The notes: a model not told the origin generated them from the letters alone. A DNA stretch of 64,000 bases from an uncultured Pseudomonadota bacterium (GCA_903908265.1 CAIVRI010000020.1:33346-97345), one strand, 5' to 3'; numbered from the stretch's first letter, positions 1 through 8,977 are shown. Program-made: numbers and translations.

Positions 1-199
1 GGTACCATGCGAAGCCTTCGACCCCGACTTGGGTGATGTTGCCACCAAAGCAGCCATAGCGTTCCAGCAGTACCGTACGGGCACCAGCGCGTGCGGCGGC
101 GAGTGCGGCGGCAAGACCGCCAGGTCCACTGCCGACGACCAGTACGTCGGTTTCATGGATCACAGCAACAGAACGAGCCGGTTCAGGAATGCGTTTCAC
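1..199 (-). CDS. FAD-dependent oxidoreductase, N-terminal fragment
   Basis: Only the first ~66 residues are inside the window; the gene runs off the left edge. The visible part carries the dinucleotide-binding fold [18 protein letters not shown] followed by an acidic residue at the end of strand two (LLERYG) and GCFGGN, typical of the PF12831-type FAD-dependent oxidoreductases. No ATG lies in frame, so I take the GTG at 199; a second in-frame GTG sits just before the Rossmann motif. It starts 40 bp behind acuI on the same strand, so it probably belongs to the same transcript and to the regulon of the 1264 palindrome. Substrate cannot be told from this fragment. Confidence 0.75.
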   Translation of the reverse strand, partial: MKRIPEPARSVAVIHETDVLVVGSGPGGLAAALAAARAGARTVLLERYGCFGGNITQVGVEGFAWY

Positions 200-238
200 A
201 GTAGGCGGTCCGAATAAGTGTTGCCAGAAGACAGTTGG

Positions 239-1225
239 TTAATCGGCCAATGCGATGACCATGCGACCGCGTATGCCCCCGGCGAGAATCTGCTTGGCGA
301 GCGCAGGTACTTGGTCGAGTGTGGCCATGGTGGTCATCGCTTCGAGTGGCGCACGGGGCAATTCGGTGGCGAGTCGTTGCCAGAGCGGCAAGCGTCGGGC
401 TGCTGGACACATCACGGAGTCAATACCGAGTAGTTTCACGCTGCGGAGCAAGAATGGCAGTACGGTCGTTTCTACCTTCGCGCCACCGGCCAAGCCGACC
501 GCCGCGATGGCGCCCCCGTACTGCATCTGTGCGAGCACGCGGGCCAAGGTTAGACCGCCGACGGAGTCGATGCAGGCGGCCCATCGCTCGGTTTCCAGTG
601 GCCGCTTGGCGGGTTCTGCGAAAGTGGCCCGGTCGATAACTTCGGCTGCGCCTAGGGAGCGCAGATAATCCGCTGCGTCGGCGCGGCCGGTAGAGGCCAC
701 GACGCGATAGCCCTTGGCGGCCAGCAGTGCGGTCGCGACCGAGCCCACGCCACCGGCGGCACCGGTGACGAGTACCTCGCCACTGGCAGGCGTCAGGCCG
801 TGCAGTTCGAGTGTATCGAGGGCGAGCATGGCCGTGAAACCGGCCGTGCCGATGGCCATAGCAAGTCGCGTCGACAGCGAGGGTGGCAAGGGCACGAGCC
901 AATCGGCCTGCACGCGGGCTTTGCTCGCATAGCCGCCGGCGTGCAATTCGCCGACCCGCCAACCGGTGAGCACCACACGATCGCCAGGGGCGTACCGGCG
1001 GTCGCTACTGCTCTGCACGGTGCCAGCAAAATCAATGCCCGGGACGTGCGGCCATGATTTCACCAGGCCACCGCCACTGGTCACCACCAGACCGTCCTTA
1101 TAGTTGACGGTGGAGTACTCGACGGACACCAGCACTTCCCCCTCGGGGAGTAGGGCATCATCGCGGTCTTCGACCCTCGCGGTGACGCCGGTATCGGTCT
1201 TATAGGTCACGAGCGCCTTGTACAT
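239..1225 (-). CDS. acuI: Acryloyl-CoA reductase family protein (AcuI/YhdH)
   Basis: A 328-residue zinc-free medium-chain reductase of the YhdH/AcuI family. These cytoplasmic enzymes reduce acryloyl-CoA to propionyl-CoA with NADPH and protect against acrylate toxicity. The family signatures are NYKDGL, VPGIDFAGTV, VLTGWRVGE, the cofactor loop GAAGGVGS, and VLAQMQYGG with GLAGG near residue 250. The ATG at 1225 is chosen over a longer frame because it has GGAG six bases upstream and the protein then begins like YhdH. It is divergent from the GntR gene, with a 13-bp palindrome between them, and is followed by a FAD oxidoreductase. The enzyme family is clear; the link to DMSP rests on the shared operator with dmdA and dmdC-like genes. 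Confidence 0.85.
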   Translation of the reverse strand: MYKALVTYKTDTGVTARVEDRDDALLPEGEVLVSVEYSTVNYKDGLVVTSGGGLVKSWPHVPGIDFAGTVQSSSDRRYAPGDRVVLTGWRVGELHAGGYASKARVQADWLVPLPPSLSTRLAMAIGTAGFTAMLALDTLELHGLTPASGEVLVTGAAGGVGSVATALLAAKGYRVVASTGRADAADYLRSLGAAEVIDRATFAEPAKRPLETERWAACIDSVGGLTLARVLAQMQYGGAIAAVGLAGGAKVETTVLPFLLRSVKLLGIDSVMCPAARRLPLWQRLATELPRAPLEAMTTMATLDQVPALAKQILAGGIRGRMVIALAD

Positions 1226-1263
1226 GGCGGACTCCAATGGGGGGATTGGGTGAGTATTCCACA

Positions 1264-1276
1264 TTTGTCAGACAAA
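1264..1276. promoter_or_regulatory. Palindromic GntR/FadR-type operator (copy 1)
   Basis: Perfect inverted repeat TTTGTC-A-GACAAA in the divergent acuI/gntR intergenic region. It fits the TnGT-nnn-ACnA shape recognised by FadR-subfamily GntR proteins, and the same core recurs only at 24219 and 27198 in this window, both times in front of DMSP-type genes. The adjacent GntR protein is the obvious candidate to bind it. Confidence 0.75.
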
Positions 1277-1315
1277 ATGGTACCGTGCCCTTACTAGGGA
1301 GCAGGACGTACGCCT

Positions 1316-2074
1316 ATGGCGATCGAATACGACGGCCTCGTCACTGAAGGTTTGGCCAAGCAGATCTCCGAGAAAATTCGGGCGGCGATTCTGGATGGTC
1401 GCCTCGCGGTGGATGCACGCCTGCCCACCGAAGAGGAGTTGGCTGCGCGCTTCTCGGTATCCCGCCCCACCATTCGTGAAGCGCTCAAACGCTTGGCGGC
1501 GCAGAACTTAATTCGATCGCGACGCGGCCCAACCGGCGGCACTTTCGTCACCCGCCCGACGCGCGAAGAGGCGCGCGCGAGCGTTGCGACGGCCGCTGCA
1601 TTGCTGGTGTCGATGGGTGAGTTTGAACTGGATGACATTATTGAGGGTCGCTCGATCTTCGAGATGGCAGCGTGTCAATTGGCGGCACAACGACGCACGG
1701 ATGCCGATCTAGAGGCGCTGCGCATCGAAGTGGAGCAGTTGAGTGACTCGACGCTATCGGATATCGCATTCTGTGCAGCGGATGTGCGCTTCCATCGGGC
1801 GCTGGTCGCTGCGGCACACAATCCGGCACTGGACTATGCGGCCGCAAGCTTGCTCGACTCCCTACAACCCGTATTGAACTTGGTGGTCTATAAAGAGCGC
1901 GATCGGCGCAGTGTGGCGCGTGAATTGGGTCGGCTTGTGGCAGCACTCGCGCTGCGTGATGCGAGTGCTGCCAGTGCAGCGCTAACGGCCTACCTGACCA
2001 CGCTTTTGCGCCAATGTCGTGATGTCGGCGAGACCGCCCTTTCAGCGCGCTCCTTGGAGGGAACTCATGGCTGA
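1316..2074 (+). CDS. FadR-subfamily GntR transcriptional regulator
   Basis: 252 residues. The N-terminal winged helix (about 10-80) has the GntR signature LPTEEELAARFSVSRPTIREAL followed by a wing with GPTGGTFV. The C-terminal all-helical FCD effector domain (about 95-235) contains the usual helix-rich EL/RxxFE...A and D..FH segments (ADVRFHRAL). This class usually represses catabolic genes until a small carboxylate is bound. It sits beside a perfect palindrome and is translated with the MFS gene (8-bp overlap), so I infer an autoregulated local repressor. Because the palindrome also precedes dmdA and dmdC, this protein may be the DMSP-pathway regulator; the effector is unknown. Start ATG has AGGA about ten bases upstream. 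Confidence 0.85.
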   Translation: MAIEYDGLVTEGLAKQISEKIRAAILDGRLAVDARLPTEEELAARFSVSRPTIREALKRLAAQNLIRSRRGPTGGTFVTRPTREEARASVATAAALLVSMGEFELDDIIEGRSIFEMAACQLAAQRRTDADLEALRIEVEQLSDSTLSDIAFCAADVRFHRALVAAAHNPALDYAAASLLDSLQPVLNLVVYKERDRRSVARELGRLVAALALRDASAASAALTAYLTTLLRQCRDVGETALSARSLEGTHG

Positions 2075-3296
2075 CACTCGCAATTCCGCCCGCTTGGTCA
2101 TGCTCGTTAGCACCGCGGTCTTTATCAATTATGTGGACCGTGGCAATTTGTCTACTGGTGCTACTTTGATACAGGAACAGTTGTCGCTGAATGAGGCGCA
2201 GTTGGGCATCCTGTTTTCTGCGTTCTATTACGGCTATGTGCCGATCATGCCTTTGATGGGCGTACTGGCCGAGCGTTTCGGCGCAAAACCCGTCTTTGCT
2301 GCTGGCTTGGCGCTGTGGTCGGTGGCCACGATGCTCACCGGGTTTGCTGGTGGCTTCGTCTCTCTGTTGCTACTGCGCGTGCTGCTCGGCGTTGGTGAGA
2401 GCGGCGCGTTCCCTTGCGCCTCAAAGGTGCTGGCCGCCGCTGTGCAGCCGAGTCGACTGGGCGTCGCCAACGGGGTGCTCAGCTTTGGCTATTTGATCGG
2501 ACCGGCGGTCGGTACGTTTCTAGGCGGTTTACTGATGGCGCGCATCGGTTGGCGACCGGTGTTTTTCCTGTTTGGTCTCGCCTCGCTGTTCTGGTTGATT
2601 CCGTGGTTGCGTACCGAGGTTCCTAAGCCGGTGAAATCTGCGGTTGGGCTGGCCGGTCCTTCGTTGAAGACGCTGTTGCGTGAGCGGGCACTGTGGGGCG
2701 CTTCCATCGGACACTTTGCCTCCAATTATGGCTATTACTTTATTGTCTCTTGGCTGCCGTTCTATCTAGTAAAAGCGCGCGGTTACTCACTCGACACGAT
2801 GTCGTTGCTTGCCTCGATGGCCTATCTGCTCAATGCGGGCTCTGCGTTTGGTATGGGCGCCTTGGCTGACCGGTGGTTGCGTCGCGGGATTAGCGCCACG
2901 ACGGTCTACAAATCGATCATGGGGATCAGTCATGCGGGCGCCGTGGTCTGCATGATTGGCATGATGACACTGGGCGAAACGGGGTCAATCGTGTCCCTGT
3001 TTGCCTTTGAGATCATTGCCGGCGCTTCTTATCCCGGGCTGTTCGCGATTCCGCAGATCATTGCAGGCCCCGAAGCGGCTGGTCGGTGGGTCGGTTTGCA
3101 AAATGCGGCGGGTAATGTCGCGGGCCTGATCGCGCCGACCGTCACTGGTTTTCTGGTGTACTCGACCGGACATTTTGGTTTGGCCTTTGGGCTGGTGGCC
3201 GCCCTCAATGTCCTCGGTTGCATCGGTTGGGTCTGGGTTCTGCCGGCGGTGGCAGCGATCGACTGGAATCAACGCCAACAGAGAGTGCCTGCATGA
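2067..3296 (+). CDS. MFS transporter, anion:cation symporter-like
   Basis: 409 residues, about twelve hydrophobic segments, inner membrane. The opening ARLVMLVSTAVFINYVDRGNLS, and the loop GVLAERFGAKPVF with LLLRVLLGVGESGAFPCASK, are typical of the ACS family that carries organic anions such as hexuronates, glucarate and aromatic acids. I chose the ATG at 2067 since GGAGGGA lies just upstream; it overlaps the end of the GntR gene by 8 bp. It is followed by an SDR gene with an ATGA overlap, so regulator, importer and dehydrogenase form one translationally coupled operon. The substrate is not evident; a DMSP-derived or other small carboxylate is possible. Confidence 0.8.
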   Translation: MADTRNSARLVMLVSTAVFINYVDRGNLSTGATLIQEQLSLNEAQLGILFSAFYYGYVPIMPLMGVLAERFGAKPVFAAGLALWSVATMLTGFAGGFVSLLLLRVLLGVGESGAFPCASKVLAAAVQPSRLGVANGVLSFGYLIGPAVGTFLGGLLMARIGWRPVFFLFGLASLFWLIPWLRTEVPKPVKSAVGLAGPSLKTLLRERALWGASIGHFASNYGYYFIVSWLPFYLVKARGYSLDTMSLLASMAYLLNAGSAFGMGALADRWLRRGISATTVYKSIMGISHAGAVVCMIGMMTLGETGSIVSLFAFEIIAGASYPGLFAIPQIIAGPEAAGRWVGLQNAAGNVAGLIAPTVTGFLVYSTGHFGLAFGLVAALNVLGCIGWVWVLPAVAAIDWNQRQQRVPA

Positions 3297-4060
3297 GTGC
3301 ATCGCGTATTCGCTATGAATTGACCGGCATGCGTGCCCTGGTAACGGGCGCGGCCTCCGGCATAGGTTATGCGACGGCCGAGTTATTTGCCCGCAGTGGC
3401 GCCGTGGTCGCGATGAATGATCTGCCGGGTGAGAAACTCACGGCAGCGCTCGCTCGCCTACATGGGCAAGGACTGCAAGTGGTTGAGGCCGCCGGCGATC
3501 TCTCTATCGCCGATACGGCGCGTGCTGTTGGGCGAAGTGCCGTTGAGGCGTTGGGCGGCCTCGATTTTCTGGTGAACAATGCTGGTGCGCCATTAACACG
3601 GACGGCCATTCCGCCATCAGATCTGGACGCACTGAGCGATGACTTTTGGGATCGTATTCTGCGGGTGAATCTGCTCAGTGCCTTTTGGGTGACGCAATCA
3701 GTCGTCGCCGCGTTGCGCAGCTCCCAAGGCGCGATCGTCAACACGGTTTCGGTTGCTGCATTTGGTGGTGGCGCGAGCAGTGGTGCTTATGCGACCGCCA
3801 AGGCTGGACTTGCGGGGCTGACGCGCGAGTTGGCGCGGGGGCTGGCGCCGGTGGTCCGGGTCAATGGCATTGCACCCGGCTACGTCAATTCGCCGTGGGA
3901 ATGTTCCTTTGGCGATGCCGATGCAGCGGCGCAGAGTGAAGTGGCCTTGCAACGGGTCGGCGAGCCGGCCGAGTACGCCGATGTGATTGCGTTTTTGTGC
4001 GCGGGTGCGGCCTATATCACTGGTGAGGTGGTGACCGTTTCCGGCGGGCGACTGCTCTAG
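3293..4060 (+). CDS. SDR family oxidoreductase
   Basis: 255 residues. Classical short-chain dehydrogenase: cofactor motif TGAASGIG near residue 17, NNAG near 100, catalytic Tyr and Lys in SGAYATAKAG near 165, and a C-terminal ITGEVVTVSGG. After the second strand it reads MNDLPGEK, an acidic position that favours NAD over NADP. The ATG overlaps the stop of the MFS gene (ATGA). It probably oxidises a hydroxyl group on whatever the MFS protein imports. Substrate not recognisable from sequence. Confidence 0.8.
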   Translation: MSASRIRYELTGMRALVTGAASGIGYATAELFARSGAVVAMNDLPGEKLTAALARLHGQGLQVVEAAGDLSIADTARAVGRSAVEALGGLDFLVNNAGAPLTRTAIPPSDLDALSDDFWDRILRVNLLSAFWVTQSVVAALRSSQGAIVNTVSVAAFGGGASSGAYATAKAGLAGLTRELARGLAPVVRVNGIAPGYVNSPWECSFGDADAAAQSEVALQRVGEPAEYADVIAFLCAGAAYITGEVVTVSGGRLL

Positions 4061-4429
4061 GTGTCGCGAGAAGAATTGTTAAAATATCTCCTACTTTGGA
4101 TAAGTCACGGATCATGCCGGAAGCGGTGCGGCTGAAGCCGGACTGGGTGCCTATCACGCGTGTCCGATCCCCATGATGACTGGCTGCGCACAGAGTCCCT
4201 AGACCGGGATCTGAGGCGCACGATGCTGTATTGCGGGGCGGCTTTTGTGGCGAGCGTCGATGCCAACCGGCGACCCGCCTGCGGTGGCCGGCGGATGAGG
4301 CCCGAACGCCACACGGCCTAGAACTCGGGGATCCGGCGCGTGCTGTGCCGGGACACGAGCGGTGCTGGCGGCACCGCGTCGCCGCTGTCTGTACCCGCGG
4401 ACTGTAGTTCGCCCCGTCCGTGGGCTGAA
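4061..4429. other. 369-bp intergenic stretch without a recognisable gene
   Basis: Lies between the SDR stop and the PilZ stop, both pointing into it. I see no plausible coding frame, tRNA or strong hairpin. An A/T-rich patch at about 4075-4100 is followed by GC-rich sequence. It may be a decayed gene, but I cannot identify a parent. Confidence 0.5.
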
Positions 4430-4801
4430 TCAGGCTTCGTCGAAGGTCAGCGTGTCGTGCGGTAGTGCGTCGCGGAAGGCGGAGAGTAATAACATCGGGC
4501 TGAATAGTTCAATACCCAAGACGAAGCTCTCGTCGGCGCCTTCCTCGTCGGTGGGTTGATGCGCACGGGACCAAGCCACGACACCATTGACGTCGAGCGT
4601 CATGCCATCCGAGAGAAATTCGATTGCCACGCGGGACGTTACCGGTGGTGCGACGGATAGGCAGAGGCTGATTCCGGAGTTGGAGACGTCGTTCACCGCG
4701 GTAGCAGGCAGCCGTTGTGCGCCATGCAGAACGAAGACGGGCCCCGCCGGCTGGTGGGCTAACCGGTAGCGTGACTGACGGCGCTTTTCGACAATTTGCA
4801 T
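4430..4801 (-). CDS. PilZ domain protein
   Basis: 123 residues, a single PilZ domain. The c-di-GMP binding signature is visible: an N-terminal RRQSRYR arginine motif (residues 7-13) and the DVSNSG element near 38-43 (D/N-x-S-x-x-G), followed by the beta-barrel strands. No membrane segment or partner domain. It stands alone, convergent with the SDR gene and 122 bp downstream of the S9 peptidase gene on the same strand. Likely a cytoplasmic c-di-GMP receptor, with unknown output. Confidence 0.8.
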   Translation of the reverse strand: MQIVEKRRQSRYRLAHQPAGPVFVLHGAQRLPATAVNDVSNSGISLCLSVAPPVTSRVAIEFLSDGMTLDVNGVVAWSRAHQPTDEEGADESFVLGIELFSPMLLLSAFRDALPHDTLTFDEA

Positions 4802-4923
4802 GACGGTGCTGCCTTTTCTTCGTGGATTGAGCGCACCGCGTTGGCGCGACCTATTCGCTCCCTAAGTATGCACGCTTCAGTAGGCCTTGGGGTGCTTTGG
4901 CGATCAGGACTGTGTGGTGGCTC

Positions 4924-6975
4924 TCATTTTTTTGTTTCGCTGGTGGTCCAACGCTGCAACCAGGCCTCGACGGTGTCGTGCCATTGCACGCTGTTTTGTG
5001 GCTTCAAGACCCAATGATTTTCGTCTGGAAAGTGCAGAAATTCACTGGGCACGCCGCGTCGTTGCAGAGCGGTGAATGCCGCAACGCCCTGATCTGGAGT
5101 GACCCGATAGTCGCGGTCGCCTTGGACCACCAGCATCGGTACTGACCAGTCTGCGACGTGGTTGAGTGGGTTGAAGCGCTCGTAGTTGGCCGGATGTTCG
5201 TACTGGGTCCCGCCATACTCGGTTTCTTCAAACCAGAGTTCCTCGGTCGCGTAATACATAAAGCGCGTGTCGAACACGCCGTCATGGTCCACGAAGCACT
5301 TCCAGGGCTTCGCCCAGACCCCAGCCATCCAATAGACCATGTAGCCGCCATAACTGGCGCCGAGCGCGCAGGCGCGGTCGGCGGCCAAAAACGGAAACTG
5401 TGATTGTGCAGCAGCCCACCCTTTCTGCAGATCTTCGAGGGGTCGATCTCCCCAGTGGCCGCTAATGGCGTCAGTGAAGGCTTGTCCATAACCGGTCGAG
5501 CCGTGAAAATCGATGGCGACGACGGCGTAGCCGGCACCTGCGTAGGTTTGCGGATTCCAACGGTAGTGGAAGTCATCCAGCCAAGAGCCTTGCGGGCCGC
5601 CATGGATCAGGAAGGCCACCGGGTACTGGTGACCTGCCTGGTAGCCGACCGGCTTGACGACATAACCGCGCACGGTTTCGCCATTCCATCCCTTGAAGTG
5701 AAAGAATTCGGGTTCACCGAATTCAATGCCCGTCAGGCGCGCAGCGTTCACGTGCGTGACCGCCTGGCCCTGTCCTGTGGCGTTGACGCGATATAGATCC
5801 GCGGGCGCCACCAGCGTGTCGCGCAGCACGATGGTGGTGTCGGGCGAGCGCGTGTATTGGGTTATGTTCCCGCCGGCGATCAGGCGTTGGACGTTGCCGG
5901 TAGCCACATCGATTGCAAATAGCGGACGTTCGCCTTGGTCGTCGGCGAGTGCGTAGAGCGTATGGCCATCGGCGCTGAGCGAGAGCGCGCCGGCACTACG
6001 ATCCCATTGTGGGGCAACTTCGCGGGTCTCACGGCTGATCAGGTCGAGGCTCATGATACGAAAGCGATCCGCTTCGTGGCGGGGCTGGGCCATCGCGAGG
6101 TAATACAGGTGACGACCGTCGGGCGCTGGTACCGGTGCGGTGTCCGAGGCCAGATTGGCGGCAGTTAGATTGATGGGACTGCCCGAACCGTCGGCGTTGG
6201 TTGTATAGAGGTCGAAATTCGTGGACCACGCTTCGGTGGTGCCGGCGATGCGTGCCGTGAAATAGATTGTTTGGCTGTTGGGCGCGAATTGGTATTCACT
6301 CTCGTCGCCAAAGGGCTTCGAGGGCACATCGGCGTCTAGGCCCCGTGAGACACGCACAGGCTCTGCGGTAACGGTGCCGTCCGGATCGAGGGTGGCGACG
6401 AACAGTTGGGCGCGGGTGTCGTCGCCCCAAGTGTCCCAGTGGCGCGCAAATAGTCGTTCGTAGAGGACGCCGGTGCTCTTGCGCGCAGCGCGCGCGGCGG
6501 CGTGATCGGCGCTGCATTGCAGCGTGTCACAGGTGGGGTCGACCGACGCGGCAAACGCAATCCGCAGCCCGTCCGGCGACAATTGGTAGGAGTTCACGTC
6601 CATGGGAAAGTGAGTGACCTGCCGCGCTTCACCGGCACCATCCAATCGCCAAAGTTGGGTGCTGCCGGTACGCGTGGAAAGAAAGTACAGCGAGTGGCCA
6701 GTCGCAGACCAGCGTGGTGCGTTGGCGTTAGAGCCCACCGCGGTCAGTCGGCGCGGCTCGGCGCCGCTCGGTGTGGTTTCGTATATTGCATAGGACGACT
6801 TGTTGGCGTTGTAGTCGACGCTGCGCAGGGTGTAGACGAGGCGCGTCCCGTCGGGGGAGATCTGCGGTTCGCTGACGCGCTCTAAGGTGACGAGGTCGCG
6901 GGCCGTAAACGGGCGGGCTACGCCGACCAAAACCCAACTGAGACCCATAATCGCCAATAGGAACAGACGCAACAT
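4924..6975 (-). CDS. S9 family serine peptidase (acyl-aminoacyl/dipeptidyl peptidase type), secreted
   Basis: 683 residues. An N-terminal signal peptide (hydrophobic stretch LFLLAIMGLSWVLVGVA) precedes a beta-propeller built from WD40/PD40-like TolB repeats (for example ISPDGTRLVYT, LSPDGLRIAFA) up to about residue 430, then the prolyl oligopeptidase alpha/beta-hydrolase domain. The catalytic Ser lies in GASYGGY near 540, Asp in QGDRDYR near 622 and His in DENHW near 653; the oxyanion segment IHGGPQ is present. Start ATG 6975 has GGAG six bases upstream and gives a good signal peptide. Probably a periplasmic exopeptidase releasing dipeptides or blocked residues. It is divergent from marR, with a 104-bp gap. 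Confidence 0.85.
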   Translation of the reverse strand: MLRLFLLAIMGLSWVLVGVARPFTARDLVTLERVSEPQISPDGTRLVYTLRSVDYNANKSSYAIYETTPSGAEPRRLTAVGSNANAPRWSATGHSLYFLSTRTGSTQLWRLDGAGEARQVTHFPMDVNSYQLSPDGLRIAFAASVDPTCDTLQCSADHAAARAARKSTGVLYERLFARHWDTWGDDTRAQLFVATLDPDGTVTAEPVRVSRGLDADVPSKPFGDESEYQFAPNSQTIYFTARIAGTTEAWSTNFDLYTTNADGSGSPINLTAANLASDTAPVPAPDGRHLYYLAMAQPRHEADRFRIMSLDLISRETREVAPQWDRSAGALSLSADGHTLYALADDQGERPLFAIDVATGNVQRLIAGGNITQYTRSPDTTIVLRDTLVAPADLYRVNATGQGQAVTHVNAARLTGIEFGEPEFFHFKGWNGETVRGYVVKPVGYQAGHQYPVAFLIHGGPQGSWLDDFHYRWNPQTYAGAGYAVVAIDFHGSTGYGQAFTDAISGHWGDRPLEDLQKGWAAAQSQFPFLAADRACALGASYGGYMVYWMAGVWAKPWKCFVDHDGVFDTRFMYYATEELWFEETEYGGTQYEHPANYERFNPLNHVADWSVPMLVVQGDRDYRVTPDQGVAAFTALQRRGVPSEFLHFPDENHWVLKPQNSVQWHDTVEAWLQRWTTSETKK

Positions 6976-7023
6976 GCGGCACTCCGAAAACCAGGACGGT
7001 GTCGCGATCATACCCGCCTCCGG

Positions 7024-7077
7024 TTGACCGGATCTCTCTCGACCATTAAACTGCTTACGCAGTAACTGCTGAGGCAG
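7024..7077 (+). promoter_or_regulatory. marR efflux operon promoter with tandem inverted-repeat operator
   Basis: TTGACC (7024-7029), 17 bases, then TAAACT (7047-7052) reads as a sigma70 promoter. Two inverted repeats in tandem overlap the -10 and start region: ACTGC-TTAC-GCAGT (7050-7063) and CTGC-TGAG-GCAG (7066-7077), ending three bases before the marR ATG. Position and symmetry suit autorepression by the MarR protein. Confidence 0.55.
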
Positions 7078-7079
7078 GA

Positions 7080-7553
7080 ATGAAACATTACGATGCCGTG
7101 AACTATCAACTAGCCGACAGTGTGGGCTACCTGATTCGTCGTGGCGGTGCCCTGCTACGTCACGAGTTGGATACGGAATTTGTGGAAGCGGAGTTGACCC
7201 CAGTGCAGTGGTTGGCGCTGATGGAACTACGCGATGATCCCAGGCGATCGGCAGCCGCCTTGTGCCGGGCACTCAATCACGACAGCGGGGCCTTCACGCG
7301 GGTGCTGGATCAGTTGGAAGAGAAAGGTTTTCTCGCGCGCGAGCGCAGCGTGGAGGACCGGCGCAGCGTGCGGCTGATTTTGAGCCCCGCGGGCCTGGCG
7401 GCGACTGAGCGTGCACTACCAATGGTGGTGAGTCGGTTGAATGAGGCGCTTGCGGATTTTACGGTGCAGGAAGTCGCGGACTTGAAACGAATGCTGAATA
7501 AGCTGATCGCGCGACTCGAAGGTCGCGCCAACCGCACGGAGTGCAGTGCATGA
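7080..7553 (+). CDS. MarR family regulator of the efflux operon
   Basis: 157 residues. A MarR-type winged helix-turn-helix: dimerisation helices at both ends, recognition region AALCRALNHDSGAFTRVLDQLEEKGFLAR (about 58-88) and wing SVEDRRSVRLILSPAG. Family members bind palindromes as dimers and are released by phenolic or lipophilic ligands. It is the first gene of a four-gene coupled operon (ATGA into the outer membrane factor gene), and inverted repeats sit right before its start codon, so local repression of the efflux pump is the likely job. Confidence 0.85.
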   Translation: MKHYDAVNYQLADSVGYLIRRGGALLRHELDTEFVEAELTPVQWLALMELRDDPRRSAAALCRALNHDSGAFTRVLDQLEEKGFLARERSVEDRRSVRLILSPAGLAATERALPMVVSRLNEALADFTVQEVADLKRMLNKLIARLEGRANRTECSA

Positions 7554-8977
7554 GTCGGTCGTTGTACGTACTTGCTATGGGAATGACGCTGCTAACGGGC
7601 TGTGTCGCCGGGCCGTCTCGCGAGGCCACGAAGTCGCTTCCATCCGCGGCCGCCTTCGGCATCATGAGCGAAGCCGCTCCAGTGCTCGAGGCTGAGTGGT
7701 GGCGTGCCTTTCAAGATCCATCACTCGATGCGCTGGTGAGTCTGGCGCTGCATGATTCATCCACTTTGGTCACCGTGCAGGCGGCACTGGATCAAGCCAG
7801 CGCAGAACTGGGCGGCACCCAAAGCGCGGCAGGTCCGTCGGTGGTCGCGGCGTGGACCGAGGATCGCGAACACCTGAGCAGTCGGTCCTATTTTCCACCG
7901 CCCTTTGGCGGCAAGACGTATTGGAATGGCGACCTCGGTGCGGACCTGCACTGGAACATGGATCTGTACGGGCGCATCGCGCGGCGCGTGGATGCGGCCG
8001 GGCGCGAAGTCGCTGCCCGACAATTGCAACTGCGCAGTGCGCGACTCGCCATTGCCGCGGCGGTCGTGACAACCTATTTGGACTGGCAGCGTGCGCAACA
8101 GGTGGCCGAGGCGACCACGCAAGTGCTGCAACAACGCGAGGCAGCGCTGACGTTGGCGCAGCGCCGAGTCGCGCATGGTTTGGGGCCCACTTCTGAGGTG
8201 ACGACCGCGCGCCTCGACTGTGACGCGGCGCGCGCGGACGTGGCTCACGCCGAAGCCGAGGCCCCCTTTGCGTTGCACCGACTGGGCGTGCTCACCGGGC
8301 GCGGTATGACCAACTCGCCGCTGTCTGCTGCACGACTCGATCCGCAGGCGTTGGTCGTGCCCGCCGTTCTGCCAGGTGACCTGCTCACCCGTCGTAGCGA
8401 TATCCAGGCGGCGTACCAACGCGTCGCTGCGGCGTCGGATCAGGAAGACGTGGCACGTTTGGCCCGTTACCCCAACCTAGACCTGCACGCGTTCATCGGT
8501 ACCTCGGCGTTTGGACTCGACAATCTGTTATCTGCACCCGCACGGGTGCTGCTCGCTGGTTTCAGTGCGGCCTTGCCGCTGTATGACCACGGCAGCCGAG
8601 CGGCGGCGGAACGGGGCGCCTCCGCAGCGACCACTGCAGCGATAGCCCATTACAACCAGACCGTACTGGAGTCGGTCCGCGAAGCGGCGGACGCGTTGAC
8701 GCGCGTGGCACTGCGGGAGCGGGAACTGGGTTATGCCGAGGCCGCCGTGCTGGAGCAGCAGCAGACGCTGAGTGATCTGCAGCGGCGTCGGGCCGCCGGG
8801 CTCATCGATGATCGTCCGATCTTTGCCGCGCGCGCACTGTTGATTATGGCTACGTCACGTGCGCAGGACCTGCGTCTGGCCGCTGCCGCTGCGCGGGTGT
8901 CTGTGGTGGTGGCCATCGGCGGTAGCGCCGATGACCCTGGGTTTCTTACTGCATCGACTTCCAAGGTCTCACCGTGA
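7550..8977 (+). CDS. Outer membrane efflux factor, NodT/OprM family lipoprotein
   Basis: 475 residues. The N-terminus (MTLLTGCVAG) is a lipoprotein signal with the acylated Cys near residue 18. Two OEP domains follow, rich in Ala, Gln and Arg helices, as in TolC-like channel proteins; WWRAFQDPSLDALV near residue 45 is the usual start of the first repeat. ATG 7550 overlaps the marR stop (ATGA). The product would form the outer membrane exit duct for the EmrA/EmrB-like proteins encoded next. Confidence 0.85.
   Translation: MSRSLYVLAMGMTLLTGCVAGPSREATKSLPSAAAFGIMSEAAPVLEAEWWRAFQDPSLDALVSLALHDSSTLVTVQAALDQASAELGGTQSAAGPSVVAAWTEDREHLSSRSYFPPPFGGKTYWNGDLGADLHWNMDLYGRIARRVDAAGREVAARQLQLRSARLAIAAAVVTTYLDWQRAQQVAEATTQVLQQREAALTLAQRRVAHGLGPTSEVTTARLDCDAARADVAHAEAEAPFALHRLGVLTGRGMTNSPLSAARLDPQALVVPAVLPGDLLTRRSDIQAAYQRVAAASDQEDVARLARYPNLDLHAFIGTSAFGLDNLLSAPARVLLAGFSAALPLYDHGSRAAAERGASAATTAAIAHYNQTVLESVREAADALTRVALRERELGYAEAAVLEQQQTLSDLQRRRAAGLIDDRPIFAARALLIMATSRAQDLRLAAAAARVSVVVAIGGSADDPGFLTASTSKVSP

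Noticed and set aside
420..962. 180-codon open frame opposite the acuI coding strand sense (other phase)
   Set aside because: Arg-rich shadow of acuI produced by GC-biased codons; no domain or ribosome site.
5004..5603. 199-codon open frame inside the S9 peptidase gene
   Set aside because: Same strand, different phase; the peptidase frame carries all catalytic motifs.
7757..8419. 220-codon reverse frame inside the outer membrane factor gene
   Set aside because: Antisense shadow of a long Ala/Arg-rich gene; no recognisable protein features.
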